This document shows, piece after piece, positions 9,042 to 16,999 of a stretch of DNA of 64,000 bases (position 1 is the stretch's first letter; every line of letters begins with the position of its first letter). Below the pieces are notes generated by a model. It searched no databases, was not told the origin of the DNA, and worked only from the letters and a program-made list of their open reading frames with translations. This DNA is from Colwellia sp. 12G3 (GTDB lineage Bacteria; Pseudomonadota; Gammaproteobacteria; Enterobacterales; Alteromonadaceae), in NCBI RefSeq assembly GCF_002836775.1, contig NZ_PJAQ01000006.1, positions 101,063 through 165,062 on the forward strand, in the 5' to 3' direction. A program made the translations under genes and the position numbers.

Positions 9042-9056
9042 TTTCACCAAGTGAAA
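9042..9056. promoter_or_regulatory. Operator-like palindrome 2 (TTTCAC-N3-GTGAAA)
   Basis: The most symmetric of the three copies: TTTCACCAAGTGAAA, with arms perfectly complementary. It starts 26 bp after copy 1. An IclR dimer pair could occupy both. Confidence 0.65.
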
Positions 9057-9115
9057 AACATAACAAGCTGAATTTATTCGCAATTATTTCCACAAAGACA
9101 ATAGGAACCGGTAAG

Positions 9116-9130
9116 TTTCACAATATGAAA
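9116..9130. promoter_or_regulatory. Operator-like palindrome 3 (TTTCAC-N3-ATGAAA)
   Basis: TTTCACAATATGAAA, 74 bp downstream of copy 2 and about 120 bp before the regulator ATG, so placed to autoregulate it. One base of the right arm differs from the consensus. Confidence 0.55.
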
Positions 9131-9248
9131 TCATTGAATGTCAATTTAGTGATGGTGTTCTGTGGTGTTTAGTTCTATATTGAAAGAACAAAGTTGACAC
9201 AAGAGTCAAGAAACGTATTCCGCGACTAAGCCATTGAGTAGAGATTTT

Positions 9249-10037
9249 ATGAAAAGAGAAAAACCAGAATCTAAAATTCAAGTGATCGATAGAGCAGCGA
9301 TGTTACTCGATGCGATATCACGCTATACCATGCCGGTAACATTAAAAGCGCTTAGTGCAGATACTACTTTGGCGCCCTCTACGGCTTTTCGTATATTACA
9401 TTCGCTTATCGATAATCATTTTGTTGACCGCGACAATTCAGGTAAGTACCAGTTAAGTGGCCGACTGATTAGGCTAAGTAATTACCAATATCAAAACGTT
9501 GATTTTCGTAAAGTGGCCATTCCCTACATGGAAAAGCTGCGTGATAAATTTGGTGAAACCATTAACCTTACTGCGCGTGAAGGCGATGTGGTTATTTACG
9601 TAGAAAAAGCCATTCCCAATAGAATGATGCATGTTCAGCAAATTATTGGCAGCCGTGCGCCGCTGCATGTCACTGGCGTGGGTAAGATGATGCTGGGCAT
9701 GGAAGGCCATGAAGGTATTGTGGGTTATGCGCATCGCACAAACTTGCCAACCTATACCCGTAAAACATTTTCAGAGATCGAAAGCTTAGAGCGTGAATGT
9801 ATGCGCTGTGTCGAACAAGGCTTTGCCTATGATAACGAAGAAGCCGAGATCGGCGTAGGTTGTATTGGCGTATTGTTATATGACAGATACGGTGAAGTTG
9901 TCGCCGGATTATCGGTATCCGCCCCGATTGCGCGACGTAAAGATGAATGGATTAAAGACTTAGTCAAAGCAGGTAAATCAATCTCCATTGAACTTGGATA
10001 TGTTAAAAACCAACAACCGCTCAAAGAAGCCAGTTAA
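9249..10037 (+). CDS. bhcR: IclR-family regulator of the beta-hydroxyaspartate operon
   Basis: About 262 residues. The N-terminal winged helix (KIQVIDRAAMLLDAISRY ... APSTAFRILHSLIDNHFV) is followed by an IclR effector domain with VIYVEKAIPNRMMHVQQIIG, RAPLHVTGVGKMML and GCIGVLLYDRYGEVVAGLSVSAP. A TTG at 9234 would extend it by five codons, but GAGTAGAG sits just before ATG 9249, which I prefer. It is divergent from bhcB and followed 86 bases later by a GlcG-like gene on the same strand. In Paracoccus the IclR protein BhcR is glyoxylate-responsive and controls the bhc operon; the same role is inferred here from gene order and the palindromes in between. Confidence 0.82.
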   Translation: MKREKPESKIQVIDRAAMLLDAISRYTMPVTLKALSADTTLAPSTAFRILHSLIDNHFVDRDNSGKYQLSGRLIRLSNYQYQNVDFRKVAIPYMEKLRDKFGETINLTAREGDVVIYVEKAIPNRMMHVQQIIGSRAPLHVTGVGKMMLGMEGHEGIVGYAHRTNLPTYTRKTFSEIESLERECMRCVEQGFAYDNEEAEIGVGCIGVLLYDRYGEVVAGLSVSAPIARRKDEWIKDLVKAGKSISIELGYVKNQQPLKEAS

Positions 10038-10123
10038 ATAATCAGCCATGCAAAATTTAACAGCCGAGAGCTTAGTCAACCCTCATGGTGCTGTACCCGT
10101 TTTAAAATTAAAGAGTAGAAACT

Positions 10124-10555
10124 ATGTTGACCATAAATAGACTAAACCAAACGGAAGCAAAAACGATAATTGACGGGGCGGTGAACAAAGCCAATACCCT
10201 TGGCGTGCCCATGTGTATTGCCGTTGTCGATGAATCAGGTAATTTAATTGCCTTTGAACGTATGGACGGAGGCAAAGTTCACAGTATTACCATTTCGCAA
10301 GATAAAGCCTTTACTGCCGCATCGGCGCGTAAAGGGACTCATGAATTTAATAAAGCCTGTATTCCAGGCCATAAAAATAACTTATTCGGTATTCATACCG
10401 CTTTAGGTGGGCGTATGTGTATTGTTGGCGGTGGTTTGCCTATAACTTTCAATGGCGATGTTGTGGGTGGTATTGGCGTTAGTTCAGGCTCACCAGAGCA
10501 AGATTTAGGCTGCGCGCAAGCAGGCGTTGATAGCTTTACTCATGTCTATGGCTAA
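10124..10555 (+). CDS. GlcG/HbpS-type (PF03928) protein
   Basis: 143 residues, a complete single domain of the GlcG/HbpS family. It has an N-terminal helix pair, MCIAVVDESGNLIAFERMDG, then AFTAASARKGTHEF and GGGLPITFNGDVVGGIGVSSGSPEQD, the typical C-terminal glycine-rich segment. The family accompanies glycolate oxidase genes (glcG) and includes heme-binding and corrinoid-pathway members; its biochemical role in glycolate loci is unclear. It follows bhcR on the same strand by 86 bases, so it is probably cotranscribed and tied to glycolate/glyoxylate use. A GAGTAGAAACT site precedes the ATG. Confidence 0.8.
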   Translation: MLTINRLNQTEAKTIIDGAVNKANTLGVPMCIAVVDESGNLIAFERMDGGKVHSITISQDKAFTAASARKGTHEFNKACIPGHKNNLFGIHTALGGRMCIVGGGLPITFNGDVVGGIGVSSGSPEQDLGCAQAGVDSFTHVYG

Positions 10556-10562
10556 CTGTTCA

Positions 10563-10618
10563 GGCGAAAATGAATCTTACGCTTTGAGGCTTATGTCCTA
10601 GTAAAATTCACTTTCGCC
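10563..10618. repeat. Long inverted repeat (18-bp arms, 20-nt loop) downstream of the GlcG-like gene
   Basis: GGCGAAAATGAATCTTAC at 10563-10580 pairs with GTAAAATTCACTTTCGCC at 10601-10618, 16 of 18 positions. It begins seven bases after the stop codon. There is no U-run after it, so it is not a canonical intrinsic terminator; it could stabilise the 3' end or be a REP-like unit. Confidence 0.6.
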
Positions 10619-10769
10619 AATCACATACCTGCAATAATGAATGATGTAGTAATGATGATAGCCATCGAATTGTCCGATCCCCTGATAGATATAACTTTGT
10701 TTTACCGCTGATAACCCCTACAATTTATCCTCAACACCGTAAATCAACAAACACTTCGGAAATATATTA

Positions 10770-11456
10770 GTGCAACACCTTTCAAATAAAATCAAAATCA
10801 TTGTAGCGATTGTTTTACTTATTATTATTGCTTCAGTTATCTACACAGTCACTCAAAAGGAAGTTGAACTTCCTAAAATGACAGTACAAGAGAAAAAAGC
10901 CCGATTTAAAGCGTTAATTGTTCCTGCCGTTAACACGGTTTACGCTCAGTTAATGACCCGATATGAAACCGTTAAAGCTACCCTTGATGCAGGTGAAAGT
11001 AATGCTGATATTGACAAGTTAAAAGATGAATATAAAGCGACTTCTGATGCCGAGCTACTTATGGCGCTTAAACCTCATCCTAAAAGTATTGCCATCGCAC
11101 AAGCGGCCATGGAAAGTTCTTGGGCTACTTCCCGCTTTTTCAGCGTGGCTAATAATATATTTGGTGTTTGGTCTTTTGACGAAGATGAACCTAGAGTTGC
11201 TGCACTGAAGAAACGTGGTGATAAAACCATTTGGGTAAAAAAATACGACTCTATTGAGGCTGCTATATACGATTATTATCGCACATTAGGACGTAGCAGC
11301 GCGTTCGCTGAGTTTAGGAAAACGAGAATGGAAACAAACGACCCTTTTATTCTGGTAACTAAATTAGATCGTTACTCTGAAAAAGGCAGCCTTTATGGTG
11401 AGGAGCTTACTTCAATTATCAAATTCAATAAGTTTGATAATTATGACGCGAATTAA
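10770..11456 (+). CDS. Bax-like glucosaminidase-domain peptidoglycan hydrolase, membrane anchored
   Basis: 228 residues starting from GTG. An N-terminal anchor helix lies at about 8-26 (IKIIVAIVLLIIIASVIYTV), followed by a helical linker. The glucosaminidase core (PF01832) follows: KSIAIAQAAMESSWATSRF, with probable catalytic Glu115, then NNIFGVWSF and YDSIEAAIYDYYRTLGRSSAF. It is close to the Bax/FlgJ-type family that cuts between GlcNAc and MurNAc in the periplasm. The GTG start is chosen because later ATGs would remove the anchor. It is monocistronic and ends in a strong terminator. Confidence 0.85.
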   Translation: MQHLSNKIKIIVAIVLLIIIASVIYTVTQKEVELPKMTVQEKKARFKALIVPAVNTVYAQLMTRYETVKATLDAGESNADIDKLKDEYKATSDAELLMALKPHPKSIAIAQAAMESSWATSRFFSVANNIFGVWSFDEDEPRVAALKKRGDKTIWVKKYDSIEAAIYDYYRTLGRSSAFAEFRKTRMETNDPFILVTKLDRYSEKGSLYGEELTSIIKFNKFDNYDAN

Positions 11457-11476
11457 GTCAGTGTAATTTATCAATG

Positions 11477-11514
11477 AAAAGCCAGCTTACACTTAGTAAG
11501 TTGGCTTTTTTTTT
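11477..11514 (+). terminator. Rho-independent terminator after the Bax-like gene
   Basis: The stem AAGCCAGCTTAC / GTAAGTTGGCTT, with loop ACTTA and one G-U pair, is followed by nine T residues. It starts 21 bases past the stop codon. Confidence 0.9.
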
Positions 11515-11560
11515 GTGACATTTTTGATGCAATTTAAACGCTATCACGGTCAGGTTCACA

Positions 11561-11885
11561 ACGTAATACCAATTTGATTGAATTTCTTCCCAACTCAGAG
11601 CTATACTCGATGCTCAATAACAAGGAAAATTCATTTCGGTTTAGTCACTCTAAATCAAATTAATTTAACGAAGTTAATGGGCATCGAGTAAGCTCCCAAG
11701 GGCCAGTTTAAAAGGCTTATACACATCGTTATTGATTTTGAGAAGGACGCTACATGGATGTAGCTTCTTAGAGAATGCAGGAGCATATTCTCCTGAATAA
11801 CCATTCTCATCAATCAATGCCTTGTCTCTAAGCCTTTTAATTCTCGCTGAGTGGGAAAGAACTTAATCAACTTGGTATAATAACG
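11561..11885. repeat. Dispersed palindromic repeat with TTGGTAT-type inverted ends (copy 1, about 325 bp)
   Basis: The left end (ACGTAATACCAATTTGATTG ... TTCCCAACTCAG) is the inverted complement of the right end (CTGAGTGGGAAAG ... AATCAACTTGGTATAATAACG). Inside lie nested hairpins: GCTACAT-GATGTAGC and several GAGAAT/ATTCTC arms. It holds no ORF. A half copy lies at 49893-50070 in opposite orientation, and a further element with the same ends lies at 51645-51930. It fits a non-autonomous mobile or structured RNA-type repeat of this genus. Confidence 0.7.
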
Positions 11886-11901
11886 CAGAGTAGCATTAAA
11901 G

Positions 11902-13089
11902 CTACTGCATATTTTGTTTTGCGTCTTTAAAATTAACTTTGGCATACGTTAGCATCAACACGCCACACGCAACGATAATAGCGGTTAGATATAAGGCCTG
12001 ATTATAAGTATTAAATTGTTTGATCAATGCCACACAATATAAGGGGGCGATAATTTGCCCTATACCGTAGGCCGATGTGATTGCCCCCATGATAAATACT
12101 GGATTTTTCTTTGAAAGCTGACCGCCAAAATTCATAAACAAAGCCACTAAACCTATAAATGTCGCGCCGAAAAGCAGTCCACTGATAAGATTCATAACAA
12201 TATTACTAGAAAAAGTAGGGATTAAAATACCGACAATCTGCAAGAGCATAGCGACTATCATAATATTAATACTGCCAAAGCGATGTGCTAAACGCATCCA
12301 GATTATACAAGACGGAATTCCGGCAATACCTACCGCTAGCCACACGTAACCGCCATAGCCATCTAATCCATCTAACGAATTTACTATATCAGGCAGGAAT
12401 GTTGCTTGTACCACCATGCCAACGCCTTCGGTAAAGTAGGCCAAAATTAGCATGATAACCATTGGGGAAAAGAGTGATTTATCAAAATTGTGTTTAACCA
12501 CTTCATCGGTTGGTTGTTTATCAAATCGTAAAATGTAAGCTGGATAACAGGATAAAAAAGCCCCTATTATCGCTAAGATAAGCCATGCATCTTTCCAGTC
12601 TCCGCCATAATAAAATACAGCGCGCATTACAAGATCAGTAATGACTATTGAAAAACCTAAGCCGCTAAAATGTATACCCATTGCTTTAGTTTTATTGGTC
12701 GACTGAAGTTTTAGCATCACCACCGCGGATCCTACAACAAGTGCCATTGCAGCACCAAAGCCTGCAAATAGTCTTGCAAATATCCACAGAATGCTATTTT
12801 CAGTAATACCTAAAACAAAAGACGAAATCACACAAAGCAATAACCCGATCCTGAAATATTTCACTTTGGTATGTATATCTTTAATAAAAATAGAAAAAAT
12901 AGATCCGGATAAATAGCCGAGATAGTTTATTGATGCAAGTACTCCAGCAAAAGCTATGCTGATTGAGTCTTCCAACATTGCAGGCAAAAGTGAAGTAAAA
13001 ACAAAACGAGCAACCCCAACGCCGACCACTAGCGCTAATATACCTGCTAATAAAATGGCATTATTACTCTCTCGATTAAATCTCGGCAT
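11902..13089 (-). CDS. YbfB/YjiJ-family MFS transporter
   Basis: 395 residues with about 12 hydrophobic segments in two six-helix halves separated near residue 190 by the charged loop RFDKQPTDEVVKHNFDKS. The N-terminus (NAILLAGILALVVGVGVARFVFTSLLPAML) is the hallmark of the YbfB/YjiJ branch (PF06779), as is ISIAFAGVLASINYLGYLSGS. The substrate is unknown for the family. It is monocistronic; its stop lies next to the dispersed repeat at 11561-11885, which may serve as the 3' boundary. Confidence 0.85.
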   Translation of the reverse strand: MPRFNRESNNAILLAGILALVVGVGVARFVFTSLLPAMLEDSISIAFAGVLASINYLGYLSGSIFSIFIKDIHTKVKYFRIGLLLCVISSFVLGITENSILWIFARLFAGFGAAMALVVGSAVVMLKLQSTNKTKAMGIHFSGLGFSIVITDLVMRAVFYYGGDWKDAWLILAIIGAFLSCYPAYILRFDKQPTDEVVKHNFDKSLFSPMVIMLILAYFTEGVGMVVQATFLPDIVNSLDGLDGYGGYVWLAVGIAGIPSCIIWMRLAHRFGSINIMIVAMLLQIVGILIPTFSSNIVMNLISGLLFGATFIGLVALFMNFGGQLSKKNPVFIMGAITSAYGIGQIIAPLYCVALIKQFNTYNQALYLTAIIVACGVLMLTYAKVNFKDAKQNMQ

Positions 13090-13221
13090 GCTTTTCCATA
13101 AAGTTCTTCTTGGTAATATCCCGTAGTGTATAACTAACAGGCATAGATAAGTAAATCACCAATAATGATGAGTGATATGTAAAGTAGAGATAGGAATAAA
13201 AACAGACTGACTTTTTTATTT

Positions 13222-13416
13222 AACCTGAGGTTTGGATAAGAGTTTTGTAACTTATTGAAGTTAGGTGAACAAATTAACTTAAAGTTCCAGTGACGAAATT
13301 TAAGTGTCTATTAAGATATTTTTACAAACCAATAACTGGTTATTGGGAGTAAAAATAACGCTGATAGGCGCTTAAATAGCGTTATTGGGCAAATTCGCTT
13401 ATCCAAAGTTCAGGTT
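13222..13416. mobile_element. MITE-like element with 19-bp terminal inverted repeats (no transposase)
   Basis: Left end AACCTGAGGTTTGGATAAG (13222-13240); right end CTTATCCAAAGTTCAGGTT (13398-13416). The arms match at 17 of 19 positions. The 157-bp interior has no ORF but contains a further palindrome pair around AATAACG/CGTTATT. The ends look like insertion-sequence termini, so this is probably an internally deleted derivative moved in trans. Target-site duplication is not clear. Confidence 0.6.
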
Positions 13417-13508
13417 ATTTATGCCCCTTTGAATCATGAACTCAGGAGGCTCTATTCAAGACAACAAGCGCTAAAGCCACTGTCTTTTGCTGTTCGTACA
13501 AAATTCTC

Positions 13509-13535
13509 TTTGTTTTGTTTTGTTTTGTTTTGTTT
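13509..13535. repeat. Pentanucleotide tandem repeat (TTTTG)5
   Basis: Five consecutive TTTTG units, a possible slippage tract. It lies about 350 bp before the hybrid kinase ATG, too far to act as a simple promoter spacer. Confidence 0.8.
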
Positions 13536-13884
13536 CTAATATCATGAAATTATGGGATATTAACTACCTTTAATAACCAAATATCGATTATGTGCGCAAA
13601 GATAGCAGATCGCATATTTGTTTAGACTACTAGTAGCAGGCTCAGATGCCGTTAGAGTAGAACGCTTTAATAAGTTGATAATAAAAATCCAATGTAAACT
13701 CAGTCAGTTGATTTTTTTAGCGATGACTCTCGTTAATACCTTAATAATATTCGCGTTAAGTGTATTGTTAACTATAGTTATTATCGAACAATAAGATGTC
13801 AGCAACTTTTTAAAATGGAGTGATTAATCCTAATTATTCCCACGTGATAGCGTTTATTAATTCCTCAGGAATCTTTATCTTACC

Positions 13885-15822
13885 ATGAACAAATATCGCT
13901 TAAAAACAAACAAAATTCAGCTAGTTAGCATTATCACTGCCTTCGCTATTTTAAGTGTTTTGATCAACTTATCCTTAAAAGGTTTTGAACAATCGATCAA
14001 CAATACTGTTTTACAGTCAGCGTCACAAAACGCAAAAATTATCGCTTCAATCATTCGTGAGTTTCGAAAAGCCTATACAGTAGATGTTGTTCAAAAAGTT
14101 CAAGCATATGGTATAAAAGTTAGCCATGAATACCACGGAAAGCCCAATACCATTCCTTTACCTGCCAGTGCTAGCTTAGAGTTAGGCCAAAACATTAATG
14201 TTAAAGACTTAGGGGTAAAAGTTGATTTAGTCAGTCCATACCCATTTCCTTGGCGGAATAGGTCATTAACGGCTTTTGAGAACAGAGCGTGGGAGGCATT
14301 AAAAAACAGTTCGCGCGAAGATTTTTCGGAAGTCAGTGATGACGGATTATTTAAATATGCTGTAGCTGAACGTATGGTTGCTGCTTGTGTAAATTGCCAT
14401 AACACCTACCCAGATTCACCTAAAACTGATTGGCAGATAAATGATTTACGTGGCGTTTTAGTGGTTAACATCATGCTTGACCCAATAAAAAAAGCCGCAG
14501 AAAATAATATTCAAACGATTAAAAACACCCAATTATTAACACTATGCTTAGTCGTTATTTCCATCTTAATACTGATTATTTTTCTCCTAAAAAGTCGAGT
14601 TAAATTAATTTTAGCCGTTGAAGAACGTACTGAAAAATTAAGCCTTGAAACTAAAAAAGCGATTGAAGCAAGTGAGATAAAAAGTAACTTTTTAGCCACC
14701 ATGAGTCATGAAATTCGTACTCCAATGAATGGTATTATTGGCATGTTAACCTTAATAGAACCTGAAAACTTGACCGCTGAACAGAAGTCTCAAATAGCAA
14801 CGGCTTCCTTAAGCGCACAAAATTTATTGCATATTATTAATGGCATTCTCGACTTTTCAAAATTAGAAGCAAAGAACATGACACTAGAATTAGCCGCATT
14901 CGATGTCGTTAATTTAGTGACTAGCGTTGCCCATTTAATGAGTGTGGAGGCTAAAAATAAAAACCTTACTTTAATGATAAATTGCACTGATGTCGCTTTT
15001 AATATCATAAAAACCGATGAAACTAAATTAAGGCAAATCTTATATAACTTAGTGAGTAACGCACTTAAATTTACTTTACATGGAGGGGTCTCAATTGCAG
15101 TTAACGTGAGCATCGACGAGACTCAAACCGCCATGCTTGCAATAAGTGTTAAAGACACTGGTATCGGGTTAGAAACGGAAAAATTGTCCTATCTTTGTGA
15201 TCAATTTACCCAAGCAGACTCATCTTCCACACGTAATTTTGGCGGTACTGGTTTAGGATTAAGTATTACAAAACAGCTGGTCGAGTTAATGGGCGGCACA
15301 TTAACCGTTGAGAGTGAATTAGCCAAAGGTTCGTGCTTTAAAGTATCTATACCTATCGAAACAGTCGTTAACGAACTGACCACGAGTGGAGAAATCTCCC
15401 CTGAAACAGATATCGAAAAACTATCATTTCCTGATGATTTCAAAGTGCTCGTTGTTGAGGATAATCGCATTAACCAACGAGTGATGAACAGCATTTTGAA
15501 TAAATTCTCTATTGAACATGATATTGTTGGCAATGGTCAGCTGGCGATTGATAAATTAAAAGAAACGTCTGCAGACAATTTATATGCTGTCATTCTAATG
15601 GATTGCCAAATGCCTGTAATGGACGGTTTAACAGCCACTAAGCTCATCAGACAGGGCGAAGCAGGCGAACAGCATCAATCAACCCATATAATTGCCATTA
15701 CTGCTGGTGTTATGGAAGGTGATGAACAAAAATGCTTAGCTACAGGCATGAATGATTATCTTTCAAAACCGATAGACCATATGATTTTAATTGAAAAGTT
15801 AGCCGAATTATTAAAGCAGTAA
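13885..15822 (+). CDS. Hybrid histidine kinase with c-type-heme Tll0287-like sensor domain
   Basis: 645 residues. TM1 lies at about 11-30. The extracytoplasmic region at about 31-212 carries the heme attachment motif CVNCH (168-172) in ERMVAACVNCHNTYPDSPKTDW, matching the DUF3365/Tll0287-like sensor family, with TM2 at about 216-236. HisKA has SHEIRTPMNG with His275, the N-box is NLVSNALKF, the G-boxes are DTGIGL and GGTGLGL, and the receiver has acceptor D573 (LMDCQMPVMDG). A covalent periplasmic heme would allow redox or gas sensing. No partner gene is adjacent; phosphotransfer must continue elsewhere. Confidence 0.92.
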   Translation: MNKYRLKTNKIQLVSIITAFAILSVLINLSLKGFEQSINNTVLQSASQNAKIIASIIREFRKAYTVDVVQKVQAYGIKVSHEYHGKPNTIPLPASASLELGQNINVKDLGVKVDLVSPYPFPWRNRSLTAFENRAWEALKNSSREDFSEVSDDGLFKYAVAERMVAACVNCHNTYPDSPKTDWQINDLRGVLVVNIMLDPIKKAAENNIQTIKNTQLLTLCLVVISILILIIFLLKSRVKLILAVEERTEKLSLETKKAIEASEIKSNFLATMSHEIRTPMNGIIGMLTLIEPENLTAEQKSQIATASLSAQNLLHIINGILDFSKLEAKNMTLELAAFDVVNLVTSVAHLMSVEAKNKNLTLMINCTDVAFNIIKTDETKLRQILYNLVSNALKFTLHGGVSIAVNVSIDETQTAMLAISVKDTGIGLETEKLSYLCDQFTQADSSSTRNFGGTGLGLSITKQLVELMGGTLTVESELAKGSCFKVSIPIETVVNELTTSGEISPETDIEKLSFPDDFKVLVVEDNRINQRVMNSILNKFSIEHDIVGNGQLAIDKLKETSADNLYAVILMDCQMPVMDGLTATKLIRQGEAGEQHQSTHIIAITAGVMEGDEQKCLATGMNDYLSKPIDHMILIEKLAELLKQ

Positions 15823-15844
15823 CCTTGCCTTTTTCAAAGTGCTT

Positions 15845-15896
15845 GAACTATTTTCAATCAAAGTCGCTGCAATGAAGTGAGGTTGCTCAAGCACTT
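15845..15896. other. Imperfect hairpin between convergent kinase and beta-lactamase genes
   Basis: The arms AAGTGCTTGA and TCAAGCACTT enclose a loop of over 30 nt and are followed by TTCTC. It may terminate transcripts from both sides, but the long loop makes it weak. Confidence 0.4.
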
Positions 15897-15917
15897 TTCT
15901 CGGGGTTGAACTAGTCG

Positions 15918-16739
15918 TTAATTTTTACTTGGCAAAGCCTTTATCGACTGCAATATCTCTCGCACTATGGCCTGTCTTTTATATACATCTTTCATTCGTT
16001 CTGGGGTATCTATATTCAAGGCAAAAAATACGGGTCCTGTTGGCCATTCAACCCAACCTACCCACCAGCCATGACGACCTTGCCAGCCCGTTTTAGCCCG
16101 TAAAATCCATTCTTTTTGTGCTTCAACCACCATGATGTCTTTCACTAATAATTGATGTTCTACTTTAAAAGGCAATTCATTTTTATAAAGCCGTTCAAGG
16201 AATTCAATTTGTTCGTGTGCTGAAATGGCAAGTTTACCGTCAATCCAATAGCTGCCTTCCGGGGTGCTTGGATCAGCATTGCCATAAGCAATTTTCGTCA
16301 AGTAGTCACCTGATTTTTGCTCACCTAGCTGCTTAGCAAAAATATCATAGACCCAAACCGCCGAGTTCCGCATGGCCGAACGTAAGTTTTGATCTTGATT
16401 ATGCGGTGAGTAACCTCTTTTCACGCCATCCCAAGGGAACACTTGAAACTCATCGTTAACTAAACCAGCATCTAGCGCAAAAAGGGTATGTGGAATTTTG
16501 TAAGTTGACGCTGGAGAATAACGCTGTGCTGCTCTACTTTGATTATACACCCAGGTAGTTTCTTTTTTGTCACGTTTATCCAGTACTACAATGGTACCCT
16601 TGGCATTATATTTATTAAAATACTTAGCCCACTCCGCCCCTTGCGTTTGTTTGGTTTCCGCCTGACTGATAGGGCTGATGACTAAGCTAGCGACAAGAAT
16701 TGTAGCTGCTATGCCTTGAAATATTGATGAGTTTTTCAT
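15918..16739 (-). CDS. Class D (OXA-2-like) beta-lactamase
   Basis: 273 residues with a signal peptide (about 1-27, cleavage after SQA). All class D motifs are present: STYK with nucleophile Ser78 and Lys81, SAV (126-128), YGN (152-154), KTG (216-218) and the WWVGWVEWPTGPVFFALNID strand. Segments such as RYSPAST, KIPHTLFALDAG, NQDQNLRSAMRNS and YGNADPST match my memory of OXA-2 far better than OXA-48 or OXA-10 types. It hydrolyses beta-lactams in the periplasm. There is no integron attC site, integrase or IS beside it, so it appears to be a resident chromosomal gene. Substrate range cannot be read. Confidence 0.93.
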   Translation of the reverse strand: MKNSSIFQGIAATILVASLVISPISQAETKQTQGAEWAKYFNKYNAKGTIVVLDKRDKKETTWVYNQSRAAQRYSPASTYKIPHTLFALDAGLVNDEFQVFPWDGVKRGYSPHNQDQNLRSAMRNSAVWVYDIFAKQLGEQKSGDYLTKIAYGNADPSTPEGSYWIDGKLAISAHEQIEFLERLYKNELPFKVEHQLLVKDIMVVEAQKEWILRAKTGWQGRHGWWVGWVEWPTGPVFFALNIDTPERMKDVYKRQAIVREILQSIKALPSKN

Positions 16740-16999
16740 AAATCACTTATTATTGAGGGTGAGTGTTACTAACTGTCGATCATAGAGATTAATCTAAAAG
16801 AACAACAACCTATAATATGTAACAACGTTATTATCGATTATTTTTCCTGTGCCTAGCTTACTGTAACTTGTTACTTTTCCAACCATACTTTAACAGGGCT
16901 ACGGTAAAGCTTGCTAACAATAGCTATGCAATCTAACAACGGGGACTCGATATCACTCTACTCCCGCATAACATTCGCTAATTATTTACTCTTTTTTGG

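Larger units (their letters stand above)
13090..13884. other. 795-bp intergenic region with an IS-end element and a TTTTG repeat
   Basis: Between divergent MFS and hybrid-kinase genes. It holds an inverted-ended 195-bp element (13222-13416) and a (TTTTG)n tract (13509-13535), both listed separately. I found no coding frame or RNA gene in the remainder. Confidence 0.7.

Noticed and set aside
9194..9221. Possible sigma-70 promoter for bhcR (TTGACA at 9194)
   Set aside because: The -35 is perfect but the -10 at proper spacing (TATTCC) is poor, so it is not claimed.
9474..9734. 86-codon minus-strand frame within the IclR gene
   Set aside because: Antisense to a clear IclR coding region.
13509..13535. 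TTTTG tract as a phase-variation switch
   Set aside because: About 350 bp from the nearest start and not in a coding frame, so no switching role can be supported.
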